Origin: JAQBYK01 sp964499425
GTDB taxonomy: Bacteria > Patescibacteriota > Gracilibacteria > UBA1369 > LOWO2-01-FULL-3
Reading direction: 5' to 3'
DNA length: 40,979 nt
Assembly (NCBI GenBank): GCA_964499425.1
Contig: CAZCLD010000007.1
Coordinates: forward strand, 1 to 40,979
Position 1 is the first letter of the stretch. Each line of letters opens with the position of its first letter. Below the pieces are notes generated by a model, which was given only the letters and a program-made list of their open reading frames with translations, searched no databases and had not been told where the DNA came from. Shown piece after piece: positions 23,643-31,884 of this stretch. Both the position numbers and the translations under genes were made by a program.

Positions 23643-25049
23643 TTATTCAAAAGGGATTTCTAATTCTTCTCCAAAGGTAGGAATATAGACGTCTTTATAA
23701 CCATTATCGCCTAGGGCACCTTGGAAAGCTTCCAGCTGAGTTTGTTCGCCATGCACAAGGATAATTTTACTAACACCCTTGACGCGGCCTACATAATCAA
23801 GAAGATCACTCCTGTCTGCGTGTCCAGAAAAGGCATCCATCACATAAATATTTGCTTTAACTCTATGGGGATCTCCAAAAATATTCACTTCTTTCTCTCC
23901 ATTTACAAGCTTTCTTCCGAGGGTGTGCTCAGCCTGATATCCAACTATGAGAACAGTGTTTTTAGGGTTCTCCAAGTTATTTCTCAGGTGATGCAAGATA
24001 CGTCCATGCTCACACATCCCAGAAGCTGAGATAATAATCATTGGGCCAGGTTTTTCATTTAAACTCTTTGATTCCTCTACGCTACGAGTGTAGTTGAGAT
24101 CACCAAATCCAAAAGGGTTATCGCCTTTCTTCAAAAATTCATCATTTGTTTCTTTATCAAAGCACTCTGAATGAGTGCGAAAAACTTCAGTTAAATTACC
24201 GGCTAGGGGACTGTCAACATAAATGGGGATCTCAGGGATCAAGTCTTTGTTTTGCAGAAGGTGTAAATGATAAACAACCTCTTGCGCTCTTTCCAAAGCA
24301 AACGCAGGAATAATGAGTTTACCTCCATTTTTGCACATTTCATTGACCACGACGGCCAGGTCGGATTCGATAGTCTGTAAACGGGCATGCAAACGGTTTC
24401 CATAAGTGCTTTCAGAGATAAGAATATCAGTCTGAGGAATTTTCTGGGGATCTCTCAAAATAGGCAAACCTCTCCTCCCCAAGTCACCAGTAAAACAGAG
24501 CTTAAGATGCTTCTTGCTCTTTTCATCATAAAAAATTAAATGGACAAGAGCAGATCCTAAAATGTGCCCTGCATCATAAAAAGAAGCTACAATACCATCT
24601 CCGACAATAAAACTCTGCTCATAATTAACAGCATGAAAGAGCTGGAGGGTCTTCTCTGCATCCACTGAAGTATAAAGAGGCTCTGGAATATCTTCCTTTT
24701 TCTTTTTCTTCCTCTTCATCAAATATTCGACTTCTCGTTCTTGTATGTATGCGCTATCCATCAACATGTAATTACACAGATCACGAGTAGCGTGAGTACA
24801 ATAAATAGGTCCCTCATATCCCTTCTTCGAAAGAATAGGAAGATTACCACTATGATCAATGTGGGCATGCGAAAGAATCACAGCGTCAAGCTCCTTTGGA
24901 TCGAATTGAAAATTCCTGTTTTTCTCATCAGCTTCTTTACGCCGCCCTTGGAACATCCCACAATCCAGAAGAATCTTTTTATTATTGAAGGTTATTAAAT
25001 GCTTTGAGCCAGTAACTTCACCAGCTGCCCCACAGAATTTTATTTTCAT
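23643..25049 (-). CDS. Metallo-beta-lactamase / beta-CASP RNA nuclease
   Basis: 468 aa. Belongs to the YSH1/CPSF-like beta-CASP group of zinc RNases that process or degrade RNA. All motifs are present: LLDCGMFQGRR, motif 2 SHAHIDHSG (HxHxDH, near 67), motif 3 DAGHILGSALVHL, motif 4 FTGDLGRRGLPILRDP, beta-CASP motif A ESTYGNRLH, motif B IPAFALERAQEVVYHL, motif C region SASGMCEHGRILHHL and the last zinc ligand in AFSGHADRSDLLDY. The start at 25049 (MKIKFCGAAGEVTGS) is chosen over an in-frame ATG at 25091, because an extended -10 box ends 6 nt upstream of 25049 and the longer form would read through the promoter. The target RNA is unknown. Confidence 0.9.
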   Translation of the reverse strand: MKIKFCGAAGEVTGSKHLITFNNKKILLDCGMFQGRRKEADEKNRNFQFDPKELDAVILSHAHIDHSGNLPILSKKGYEGPIYCTHATRDLCNYMLMDSAYIQEREVEYLMKRKKKKKEDIPEPLYTSVDAEKTLQLFHAVNYEQSFIVGDGIVASFYDAGHILGSALVHLIFYDEKSKKHLKLCFTGDLGRRGLPILRDPQKIPQTDILISESTYGNRLHARLQTIESDLAVVVNEMCKNGGKLIIPAFALERAQEVVYHLHLLQNKDLIPEIPIYVDSPLAGNLTEVFRTHSECFDKETNDEFLKKGDNPFGFGDLNYTRSVEESKSLNEKPGPMIIISASGMCEHGRILHHLRNNLENPKNTVLIVGYQAEHTLGRKLVNGEKEVNIFGDPHRVKANIYVMDAFSGHADRSDLLDYVGRVKGVSKIILVHGEQTQLEAFQGALGDNGYKDVYIPTFGEELEIPFE

Positions 25050-25055
25050 AAGAGA

Positions 25056-25064
25056 ATTATACCA
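25056..25064 (-). promoter_or_regulatory. Leaderless extended -10 box of the beta-CASP gene
   Basis: On the reverse strand TGG-TATAAT is followed by TCTCTT (6 nt) and the ATG at 25049. It lies in the 38-bp gap after the MEMO-CapA stop and decides the start of the nuclease gene. Confidence 0.7.
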
Positions 25065-25087
25065 AAAAAACAGAGGAATCGCTAATG

Positions 25088-26896
25088 TCAAAACTCAATC
25101 ACGCCAGCTCTAATCTGGGCCTTCAGATCTTCACCATAATCACCATAGCCAATGAAATCCTCGATCCAAGAAGAATGCTCTTCTGCGGTCATCAGGCGAC
25201 TCTGCGAGCGTTCACTCTTCATTGGAAAGAGATAAATCTTGGTGCGTAAACCTTCACCATTGTCGTCATCATCCAACACTATTCCAATAGCTAATTCCTC
25301 CTGTGTCATCTGAGACCAATATTGGTCAAAAACAAAATTCCCAAGAGAATAAAAAATGAATTTACCATTATATATCTCGAAGCTTTGTACCACATGAGGA
25401 TGATGGCCAATCACAAAATCAGCCCCAGCATCTATAAATGCGCGACCAGGCTCAATCTGACTACCCCAATCGGGTCTATGCTTATATTCTTGCCCCCAAT
25501 GCACTGAAACAATTAGATAATCTACCCCCTCTCTCACATCACTGATCAGATCAAGTGCCGCGTCATCATCGAGCTTGTGAGTTACATCCTGAAAACAGAC
25601 AAAAGCCATCTTCTTCTTGCCAATCCATTTATAATAGACGCTCAAAGGATCAGCTTCGCTTGGATGACCACACCAGGAAACTCCAGCTTTATTTAAGGCA
25701 GAAATTGTAGTATCTCGCCCTTCCCAACCCTGGTCAACGGCGTGATTATTTGCAATGGACATCAGATTAAAACCATTGTTTTTGAGGAATGGTGCGATGT
25801 CCTCGTTAAAAGAAAAGGACATAGAGGTTCCGCCCTTCTTTCCTTTGCCTTTGATTGGCCCCTCAAGATTGCCATGCACAATGTCAGCCCCCTCAAAAAA
25901 CCTGCCCTCATAACCGCGAATATTTTTGAAAACGTAACCTTTACTACCAGATTCATCCATCAAAGTACGCACATATCTCCCCATCATCATGTCACCAAAG
26001 GCTAAAATCGTTAGGTCCCGGTCCTCGCTAAGGGCTTCCCCTTCACGAAAGAGCACGGTCTCACGTGAAACCTCAACCTCCTGAGCATCCAATCCCTCCA
26101 AATATCTCATAATTGAAAAAACAACGGGACGACTATCTGTATCCATTTGATCAATTCCACTTAGATCAAAATTCTCAAATACATTGCGAGTCAGCTCAAA
26201 GTGAAAGTCACTGGCCAAGGCAGGCATTTCGCGCGAGAAAGCAGTCGCTCCCAGCAAGAAAACATTGTCCTCTTTAATATCAGTTAAAAGTTCAGCAAAT
26301 ATTTCCAAATCCTCATTCCTAACAGAATCCTTCAAAACAATGGGGACAATTTTGGCTTCAGGGAAAGCTTTTTTGATGAATGGTGCAAGCACGCTAATCG
26401 ACTTTTCTTCGTGAAAAGCCCAAAAAGATGTGCCCAATTTGAGCTCATCAAAATCAAGAATTTTTTCCTGCAATTCATCATCAAGCTCAAGCACTCCAAA
26501 ATCAGTGTCGTAATCATGATCCGAAAATCCAATACTATAGCGACCTCCTCGGCTGTGGTTCTCACCAAGAATTATGAAAGTTCTTACATCTTGGGTTTTT
26601 GATAAATCGCTAAAGAATTCCGCCAAACCTTTAGAGTTGGCAATGATGGGGGACACGATTGCTGCGATAATCTCAGGCCTTTCTTCATCAAGGTCGGAAT
26701 CAAGAACACTGTCATAGATTTCTTTGCTTCTTGATATCGCCTTGTGATAGATAGTGGGTGCCATCGCATCCTCGGCGAGTTCATCTTCAACGCCCACCAT
26801 TCTAAAGGTGTCATCCAAAAGAAGCTCACCTTCGTTAATCTGCCAGACCAAATACCCCGCTACAGCCAGGCCCAGAACTAAAGTCCATCTACTCAT
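25088..26896 (-). CDS. MEMO-like / CapA-like fusion, membrane-anchored
   Basis: 602 aa. An N-terminal membrane anchor (about 4-20) precedes a MEMO1/AmmeMemoRadiSam-B-like domain (about 50-285: TFIILGENHSRGG, FWAFHEEKSISVLAPFIKKA, KIVPIVLKD). A CapA-type metallophosphatase fold follows (about 290-560: LAFGDMMMGR, HGNLEGPI, ANNHAVDQGWEG, VSVHWGQEYKHRP, GHHPHVVQSFEIYNGK, YSLGNFVFDQ). CapA-family proteins act in poly-gamma-glutamate or other surface-polymer handling. In the MEMO part one expected His is kept (ENHS), but the first His position reads SPII and the late SD-x-SH motif reads ATAFSRE, so its metal site looks lost. It follows the glutaredoxin gene by 3 nt, the last gene of the rlmH operon. 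Confidence 0.8.
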   Translation of the reverse strand: MSRWTLVLGLAVAGYLVWQINEGELLLDDTFRMVGVEDELAEDAMAPTIYHKAISRSKEIYDSVLDSDLDEERPEIIAAIVSPIIANSKGLAEFFSDLSKTQDVRTFIILGENHSRGGRYSIGFSDHDYDTDFGVLELDDELQEKILDFDELKLGTSFWAFHEEKSISVLAPFIKKAFPEAKIVPIVLKDSVRNEDLEIFAELLTDIKEDNVFLLGATAFSREMPALASDFHFELTRNVFENFDLSGIDQMDTDSRPVVFSIMRYLEGLDAQEVEVSRETVLFREGEALSEDRDLTILAFGDMMMGRYVRTLMDESGSKGYVFKNIRGYEGRFFEGADIVHGNLEGPIKGKGKKGGTSMSFSFNEDIAPFLKNNGFNLMSIANNHAVDQGWEGRDTTISALNKAGVSWCGHPSEADPLSVYYKWIGKKKMAFVCFQDVTHKLDDDAALDLISDVREGVDYLIVSVHWGQEYKHRPDWGSQIEPGRAFIDAGADFVIGHHPHVVQSFEIYNGKFIFYSLGNFVFDQYWSQMTQEELAIGIVLDDDDNGEGLRTKIYLFPMKSERSQSRLMTAEEHSSWIEDFIGYGDYGEDLKAQIRAGVIEF

Positions 26897-26899
26897 AAA

Positions 26900-27157
26900 C
26901 TAAGCATTAAGCATTCCCTCCAATTTGCCTGTGGCTTCAAGAGCTTTTAGATCATCAAAACTCCCAATGTGGTGGGAATTAATGAAAACTTGAGGTGTGT
27001 CATTACGATCGTCCGATTTCATCCTCATTTCAGCGGCCATTTCATTGTCATCATCAATGGATTTTTCATCAAAATCAATTTTCCTCTCTTCAAGCCAAGT
27101 TTTGCAGTTCTTTGAATAGGGACAGTAAGATTTAGTGTAAATTAGAACATTTGCCAT
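26900..27157 (-). CDS. Glutaredoxin with CPYS active site
   Basis: 85 aa, a standard glutaredoxin length. TKSYCPYSKNCKTWLEE carries the catalytic N-terminal Cys, but the usual second Cys (CPYC) is Ser. A further Cys stands three residues later. DTPQVFINSHHIGSFDDLKAL is the cis-proline and GSH-binding region of the family. CPYS proteins can work by the monothiol mechanism, reducing glutathione or similar mixed disulfides; which low-molecular thiol this organism uses is unknown. The gene lies 18 bp after rlmH and 3 bp before the MEMO-CapA gene, on the same strand, so the three are likely one transcript. Confidence 0.85.
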   Translation of the reverse strand: MANVLIYTKSYCPYSKNCKTWLEERKIDFDEKSIDDDNEMAAEMRMKSDDRNDTPQVFINSHHIGSFDDLKALEATGKLEGMLNA

Positions 27158-27175
27158 ATGTTTTTGTTAGTTTTA

Positions 27176-27589
27176 CTAGTCGTTATGATACTCTTTTCCT
27201 TGAATTATACAAATTCCGCGATAGATCTGCTCCAGAAGAAAAAGGCGAGCCATCAAGTGGGTAAAAGTCATTTTAGATAATGACAATCTGGCGTCAGCAC
27301 TTTTTTTGACAGATTCAGATAAGCCATAAGGCCCCCCAATTATAAAGACTACAGTTTGACCGTAATCCTTGTAAGTCTCCAGGAATTTAGCAAATTCACT
27401 TGAAGTCATTTCTGTCCCACCTTCGTCAAGAACAACAACAAAATCATTGTCCTTCACATTGATTCTATCCTCATCCTTGACTCCCACAATCTCCACTTGA
27501 GCATATGGTTTCATTCTCTTTAAAAACTCAGCTTCCTCATGAGCAAATGGCGCCTTCGTTTTTCCTATTTGGACAATTTTAATCCGCAT
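27176..27589 (-). CDS. rlmH: 23S rRNA pseudouridine-1915 N3-methyltransferase RlmH
   Basis: 137 aa, a small SPOUT methyltransferase that methylates the pseudouridine in helix 69 of 23S rRNA within the assembled 70S ribosome. Seen: N-terminal MRIKIVQIGKTKAPF, the VVLDEGGTEMTSSEFA strand, the SAM-binding knot VVFIIGGPYGLSESV (about 82-96) and the conserved C-terminal LSLSKMTFTHLMARLFLLEQ to QGKEYH. It is the first gene of an operon with glutaredoxin and MEMO-CapA. The start ATG at 27589 lies 6 nt after a TAGTAT box, and the gene is divergent from rnhA, with -10 boxes only 3 bp apart. Confidence 0.95.
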   Translation of the reverse strand: MRIKIVQIGKTKAPFAHEEAEFLKRMKPYAQVEIVGVKDEDRINVKDNDFVVVLDEGGTEMTSSEFAKFLETYKDYGQTVVFIIGGPYGLSESVKKSADARLSLSKMTFTHLMARLFLLEQIYRGICIIQGKEYHND

Positions 27590-27595
27590 GAGCCA

Positions 27596-27610
27596 ATACT
27601 ATGCTAAAAT
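27596..27610. promoter_or_regulatory. Compact divergent leaderless promoter, rlmH / rnhA
   Basis: Reverse strand: TAGTAT (27596-27601), 6 nt before the rlmH ATG. Forward strand: TGC-TAAAAT (box 27605-27610), 7 nt before the rnhA ATG at 27618. The two -10 boxes are 3 bp apart, so each polymerase would cover the other promoter and the two directions should exclude each other. Confidence 0.55.
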
Positions 27611-27617
27611 CCTAACC

Positions 27618-28055
27618 ATGCAAAATAGAAAAATCGAAATCTACACAGACGGAAGCTGTATCGGCAATCCTGGGCCAGGAGGATGGGCCGCGATCATTTT
27701 GTATGAAGGAAAAGAGAACAAGATTTCGGGTAACGATCCGGACACCACAAACAACCGCATGGAAATGATGGCAATCATACAAGCACTTAAGTGGCTAAGA
27801 CAGAAATCCGGCCTGTCTCACGAGGATCTCCAAAATCATAAGATAGAAATCCATAGCGATTCCAACCTCATAATTCAGACAATGAACCAGGGCTGGAAAA
27901 AAAAGGCAAACACTGATTTATGGGCTGAATTAGATCGTTTAAGAGCCTGGCTTGATATAGGCTGGAAATGGGTAAAGGCTCATCATACAGACAAATACAA
28001 CAACCTAGCTGATGAGCTAGCTTTCAAAGAAGCACAAGAAATCTCAAAGGGCTAA
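27618..28055 (+). CDS. rnhA: Ribonuclease HI
   Basis: 145 aa. Degrades RNA in RNA-DNA hybrids (R-loops, primers). The four catalytic acids are visible: Asp in IEIYTDGSCIGNPGPGGW, Glu in TTNNRMEMMAIIQAL, Asp in IEIHSDSNLI and the last Asp in NNLADELAFKEA. The basic handle region is short (NQGWKKKANTDLW), and VKAHHTDKYNN provides the conserved His loop. The start at 27618 (MQNRKIEIYTDG) is supported by an extended -10 box 7 nt upstream; a frame running from 27588 would cross the promoter and is rejected. It ends 3 bp from the stop of convergent trxA. Confidence 0.95.
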   Translation: MQNRKIEIYTDGSCIGNPGPGGWAAIILYEGKENKISGNDPDTTNNRMEMMAIIQALKWLRQKSGLSHEDLQNHKIEIHSDSNLIIQTMNQGWKKKANTDLWAELDRLRAWLDIGWKWVKAHHTDKYNNLADELAFKEAQEISKG

Positions 28056-28058
28056 TTA

Positions 28059-28370
28059 CTACCCTAATTTTTCTGCAATTTTCTCCTTCGCTTGAAAACC
28101 AATTGCCTCATCCACAACTTCGCCGTCCTTAAAGAATTTTAGGGTCGGAACGCTCTGAATCCCATATTTACTGGCCGTATCAGGAGCATTATCGATGTCG
28201 CATTTGCCAATTTTCCATTTACCTTTGTATTCAGAGGCTAGTTCTTCAATTGCGGGAGCCATCATCTTGCACGGCCCACACCATTCTGCAAAAAAGTCCA
28301 CCAAAACAGGGATATCTGACTTGAGAACTTCTTCCTCAAAATTTTCATCGGTGAGTATTAATTCTGCCAT
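28059..28370 (-). CDS. trxA: Thioredoxin
   Basis: 103 aa, cytoplasmic. FFAEWCGPCKMMAPAIEEL holds the canonical WCGPC pair, and SVPTLKFFKDGEVV the cis-proline. The length and ending (QAKEKIAEKLG) are normal. It reduces disulfides of cytoplasmic enzymes and is the natural electron source for DsbD-type channels such as the protein at 7980. A TAATCT box ends 7 nt before the ATG, consistent with the leaderless pattern, although a second AT-rich box further upstream is also possible. It converges with rnhA. Confidence 0.95.
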   Translation of the reverse strand: MAELILTDENFEEEVLKSDIPVLVDFFAEWCGPCKMMAPAIEELASEYKGKWKIGKCDIDNAPDTASKYGIQSVPTLKFFKDGEVVDEAIGFQAKEKIAEKLG

Positions 28371-28439
28371 AGGAATAAGATTAAATTTGTGCAGCTATAT
28401 TAGCCACATTAATTATTCTTTTCAATAGGCATTTAAGCT

Positions 28440-29708
28440 CTACTTTAACTCCGCCCTGTTCATTATCTCATTGGCTTGTTTGTGCCACTCGCTTACATCC
28501 GATGCACTGGCCTTCCCACAAAAAGATTTCCTCAGGATCCTTAGATATGGCAATTTCCGGATCGCATATTGGTAAGGAGAATGTTTCAGATCGCGCTTAT
28601 CTTTATAACAAGGGTCCTTAGCAAAACGTAAATTTACGAGGGATTGATCAATCTCACGAGTTTTATCCTCAACCTTGTCAGCTGGTGTTCCCTTTTCCAT
28701 GATTATCTTAAAAAAGAAAGTCTCATGTTTCGGTGAGGTTTGGTCTTCAGGTGGCTTTCCACCCTGTTCCCAGCGCGGCAAAATCGAAAAAGCTACAACA
28801 TTCTTATCCGGAATTGCTAGCATCACCCAACGAATATAACTATTCGCTACAGCAGGATCCTTCGCAATCCCATAAAAAACACTATAGTCATCAACCATAT
28901 CCTTAAGAAGCTTTGTCTTCTGCGCAAAAACTTCGTCCTCAAACATGAACTCGGTAACACTTGTGGCCATTTCATCGTCCATCTTTTTAATATCATGAAG
29001 GCTAACAGATTTCCCCCCCTTCATTTTATAAGCAAGCTTAAGCAACGTAGCGGCATGAAATTCAATAAAGGCTTGTTTCAAAACATCATTANNNNNNNNN
29101 NCATACATTCCACCAAGCAAAAGCTCCATCTTCTCTTTGAAAAACTCATAATCATTTCCAAGTTGAGAGAAGAATAGTGTAAGGCCATCATCCATTACGA
29201 CTTTAAGGGTGTACTCAAGCTCATCGAATTCGTAAAAATTTACAAAGTTAAAATGCACGGCAAATGCGTCTTGTACCGTAGGAACAACTACTAAGCTATT
29301 CTCATACAAACGAAATTTAGCGTGCCCTTTATTTATCGGTTTGGCAAACTTACTAACTCTTTGGAAGTTCCCCTCGAATTCAGCTTTTAGCTTTCCGCCT
29401 TTCATGAATAAACCGTCCATTAAAAATTCATTGCGCGATTTGTAGAGATCAGTCAAAAGTTGCTCGAACAAAGTTCCTGCCTCGGACAAGGTATATTTCT
29501 CTTTGTTAAATGTGATGAAGAATATTCGATCGTTACGATGGTAGAATTCCTTTATCTCAGAGAAATTCATCAATTCTCCTTTATCCGTAGCTCCCTTGCC
29601 TTTCAAACGAAACCCCTTTGCATAAATAATAACCTCCCCCTCTTTATCAAGGATGGTTTTGTTCGAAAAGTTCGACTTTTGGTAACGCAAGTTATACGAG
29701 ACCTCCAT
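28440..29708 (-). CDS. Unrecognised cytoplasmic protein, interrupted by assembly gap
   Basis: About 422 aa, with four residues unknown because of ten Ns. No signal peptide or membrane segment is seen. The N-terminal 200 residues show two similar beta-rich stretches (GEVIIYAKGFRLKGKG, with IKEFYHRNDRIFFITFNKEKYTL; and KFRLYENSLVVVPTVQDAF, with LEYTLKVVMDDGLTLFFSQL), each followed by a helix. This is the pattern of tandem PH/GRAM-like domains, an inference from pattern only. The C-terminal half is helical and mixed (ILPRWEQGGKPPEDQTSPKH). The frame is kept across the gap, but ten is a conventional gap length, so the true sequence may be longer or shifted. It lies alone between trxA and the 671-aa gene. 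Confidence 0.6.
   Translation of the reverse strand: MEVSYNLRYQKSNFSNKTILDKEGEVIIYAKGFRLKGKGATDKGELMNFSEIKEFYHRNDRIFFITFNKEKYTLSEAGTLFEQLLTDLYKSRNEFLMDGLFMKGGKLKAEFEGNFQRVSKFAKPINKGHAKFRLYENSLVVVPTVQDAFAVHFNFVNFYEFDELEYTLKVVMDDGLTLFFSQLGNDYEFFKEKMELLLGGMYXXXXNDVLKQAFIEFHAATLLKLAYKMKGGKSVSLHDIKKMDDEMATSVTEFMFEDEVFAQKTKLLKDMVDDYSVFYGIAKDPAVANSYIRWVMLAIPDKNVVAFSILPRWEQGGKPPEDQTSPKHETFFFKIIMEKGTPADKVEDKTREIDQSLVNLRFAKDPCYKDKRDLKHSPYQYAIRKLPYLRILRKSFCGKASASDVSEWHKQANEIMNRAELK
29092..29101. other. Assembly gap (10 N)
   Basis: Ten undetermined bases inside the coding region 28440-29708. A round number suggests scaffold joining and not a measured distance. Confidence 0.95.
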
Positions 29709-29812
29709 AAGGTTGATTAATAGAAGATGACTACTTAATAATGAAACGAAATTAACCGTAGAAATTAACCGAACGCACTCTATCCCTCTAAACAGCCTTT
29801 GTAAAGGGGATT

Positions 29813-31828
29813 TTACACCATTTCACGCAAACCTCTTATTGTGCTATCAAGAGTGGTAAGTCTTACAAAAGTAGCCGTAGCATTGAGCTGTTGCCGCAGA
29901 TACCTGGTAAGATCTGGAATGCTTGGATCTTTTGTGGCCACCACTAACTCGTCAAACCTATCAAAAGTACTGGCTGCTTCGTCTCGAGGTAGCATTTTCA
30001 TGCCTCTCATATCTCTCCACGAAGGAGCAGCATCTCGCAATTCCTCTAAGAAACTAAGTAGGTCCCTTTTAGCCTGGCGAGCTCTTTCCCGGTCTAATTC
30101 TCTTTGTCGTTCTTGTTCAAGCCTCTCCGCCTCTCTTTGTCGTTCTTGTTCAAGCCTCTTCGCCTCTTGATGCCTTGCTCGTATAAAGTCAATTGCGATA
30201 TCTTGAGAAGTATCTCTTTCTGAAATGCTTAACATATTCCCCAATCTTCTTTCTAATTCTCCACCTATTGAGGTGCTGCGGTAATTAACATCCATCCTCA
30301 TTAGGATGCTTGCACAACTATAGGCTCTGTGAATATCCCCATTTATTTCATAGAGCTTTGCTAGCACAATTAAACACTCGACTTTGTCTAGATCAGGTGT
30401 TTCATCTTTTACAAGATGATCCTCATAAAATCTCTGTCTTTCCTCCGGATCAAACTCAGCTCTGTCGCCAAGTTTTTCCTTAAATGCAATTTGGGTCTCA
30501 TAGCGTTTATGCTGAATGCCAAATTTTAGTGACCCAGGATCAACTTGGATGGCTACAAGCGCATCAGGACCAGTCTCATCTATGAAGGAAAGATGCCTAT
30601 CTATCGAAGTCAATCTGGCTTCAGGGTCTCTAACTGCACTATGGAGTTCAGTTAAACTATTATGCCGGTGTAGCTTTTCGGCTAGATCTAACTCTTTTTT
30701 CAGCAGAGCCTCAGTAATTGAAATCTGAGCACGAAAATGATTTACTTTCTTCGCCATCAATGCCAACTCACTTAGAGCAATCGGCCCTAATGCTTCTAAG
30801 CGTTCAAGATCTTGCTCAAGATCTGCGCCAAGTGTCTTAAACCCAATCCCCCAGTCCTTCATACCTTCACGTACTTTGCGAAGGGCCTTATGAGCTTCAG
30901 GGTTCCTATTTCGCCCAAACTCATGTCTTACGAGCTGTAACCCATAGTCTAATGAGTGGGCAACTTCGCCCCTTTGCCTAGAAATCTTCTGGAGTCTCTT
31001 GAGCGCGGTACCAATTGCTGATAAATCCGGAGATCCTCTTGAAATCTGTGAATAATATTCTATCGCAGCATCGTTTTCAGGTGCACCTTTTTGGAATTTC
31101 GCAGCAAAAATCGTGTCTCTAGCTCTAAACACGATATAGCTAAGTGTGGAATCTAAACCCAACTCTTGTTCATCTTCTTGAGACAATGGAAGCAGTTCCT
31201 CAATATAATCAATAAGAGATTCGTTGGTACCGATACATGAATCTGGATCGCCAAGCATACGATGTAACTCCTGCAAATGGTAAAGGTTGAGAATCCTATT
31301 CCTTGGGAGAAGATCTTCTCGATCGCTTAGTATTTGTCTGTAAGCCAACTCACCCTCAATGTCCCCGTGTCTGTAAGCTCTCATCGCTAATTCGGTCACC
31401 AGGGAGGTAGCATAAGTCCTCACTTTTGCCAGATCTACGCCTTGTCCCTTGCCATCAATTCTATCAGCGGCAACCAAAGCCCGTGTTCCTATATTAATAG
31501 CCGCATTTGCTTGGGCTCTTACAGCTTCCGCTACAAGCCCTACAGCAGATGTCAAAAATTCTCGCTCCTCCTCAAGAGAGTCAAAGGTCTTTTGACTCCT
31601 GACAACTAGCTTTTGGAGTTCTGCCCAGACAGCTCTCCTAACTGTGAGTTCAATCAGGCTATCATCGTCACAAGCGGAAGTTTCCAACTTGGCTAGCACT
31701 AGGTCTGTAACCAAGGTAGCTAATTCATGTGTATCCTTTGTCACTCTAGTACTAGGCGTGTCTACACCCCCAGCAGACGGCGCTGGATCTCCTTCAACAT
31801 GGCGAAGAGGGGGAACACTATCAGTCAT
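29813..31828 (-). CDS. Unrecognised 671-aa helical protein, TPR-like with coiled coil
   Basis: No signal peptide or membrane helix. Residues about 150-560 consist of helix pairs with TPR-like features (AMRAYRHGDIEGELAYRQIL, NRILNLYHLQELHRML, LIVLAKLYEINGDIHRAYSC), suggesting a superhelical protein-binding scaffold; no repeat consensus is strict enough to name the family. Near 555-590 a charged coiled coil contains two 11-residue units RLEQERQRE, encoded by a 33-bp tandem repeat (30099-30164). The C-terminal 80 residues are a helical domain. A TCTAAT box lies 7 nt before the ATG, a plausible leaderless start. It is monocistronic, and the function is unknown. Confidence 0.65.
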   Translation of the reverse strand: MTDSVPPLRHVEGDPAPSAGGVDTPSTRVTKDTHELATLVTDLVLAKLETSACDDDSLIELTVRRAVWAELQKLVVRSQKTFDSLEEEREFLTSAVGLVAEAVRAQANAAINIGTRALVAADRIDGKGQGVDLAKVRTYATSLVTELAMRAYRHGDIEGELAYRQILSDREDLLPRNRILNLYHLQELHRMLGDPDSCIGTNESLIDYIEELLPLSQEDEQELGLDSTLSYIVFRARDTIFAAKFQKGAPENDAAIEYYSQISRGSPDLSAIGTALKRLQKISRQRGEVAHSLDYGLQLVRHEFGRNRNPEAHKALRKVREGMKDWGIGFKTLGADLEQDLERLEALGPIALSELALMAKKVNHFRAQISITEALLKKELDLAEKLHRHNSLTELHSAVRDPEARLTSIDRHLSFIDETGPDALVAIQVDPGSLKFGIQHKRYETQIAFKEKLGDRAEFDPEERQRFYEDHLVKDETPDLDKVECLIVLAKLYEINGDIHRAYSCASILMRMDVNYRSTSIGGELERRLGNMLSISERDTSQDIAIDFIRARHQEAKRLEQERQREAERLEQERQRELDRERARQAKRDLLSFLEELRDAAPSWRDMRGMKMLPRDEAASTFDRFDELVVATKDPSIPDLTRYLRQQLNATATFVRLTTLDSTIRGLREMV
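30099..30164 (-). repeat. Two-copy 33-bp tandem repeat in coding sequence
   Basis: Copies 30099-30131 and 30132-30164 are nearly identical and encode consecutive 11-residue coiled-coil units (RLEQERQRE plus two residues). Whole-unit gain or loss would keep the frame. Confidence 0.8.
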
Positions 31829-31884
31829 CTTAACAATTAGAAAATGAACTGAATTCTCCCATAAAACCGGCCACCTGTCAAGCC

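Noticed and set aside
25050..25091. Upstream start of the beta-CASP nuclease
   Set aside because: It would place the extended -10 box inside the gene and adds a hydrophobic stretch not typical of the family.
27588..27617. Upstream start of rnhA
   Set aside because: The extra residues are translated promoter; family members start at the position of 27618.
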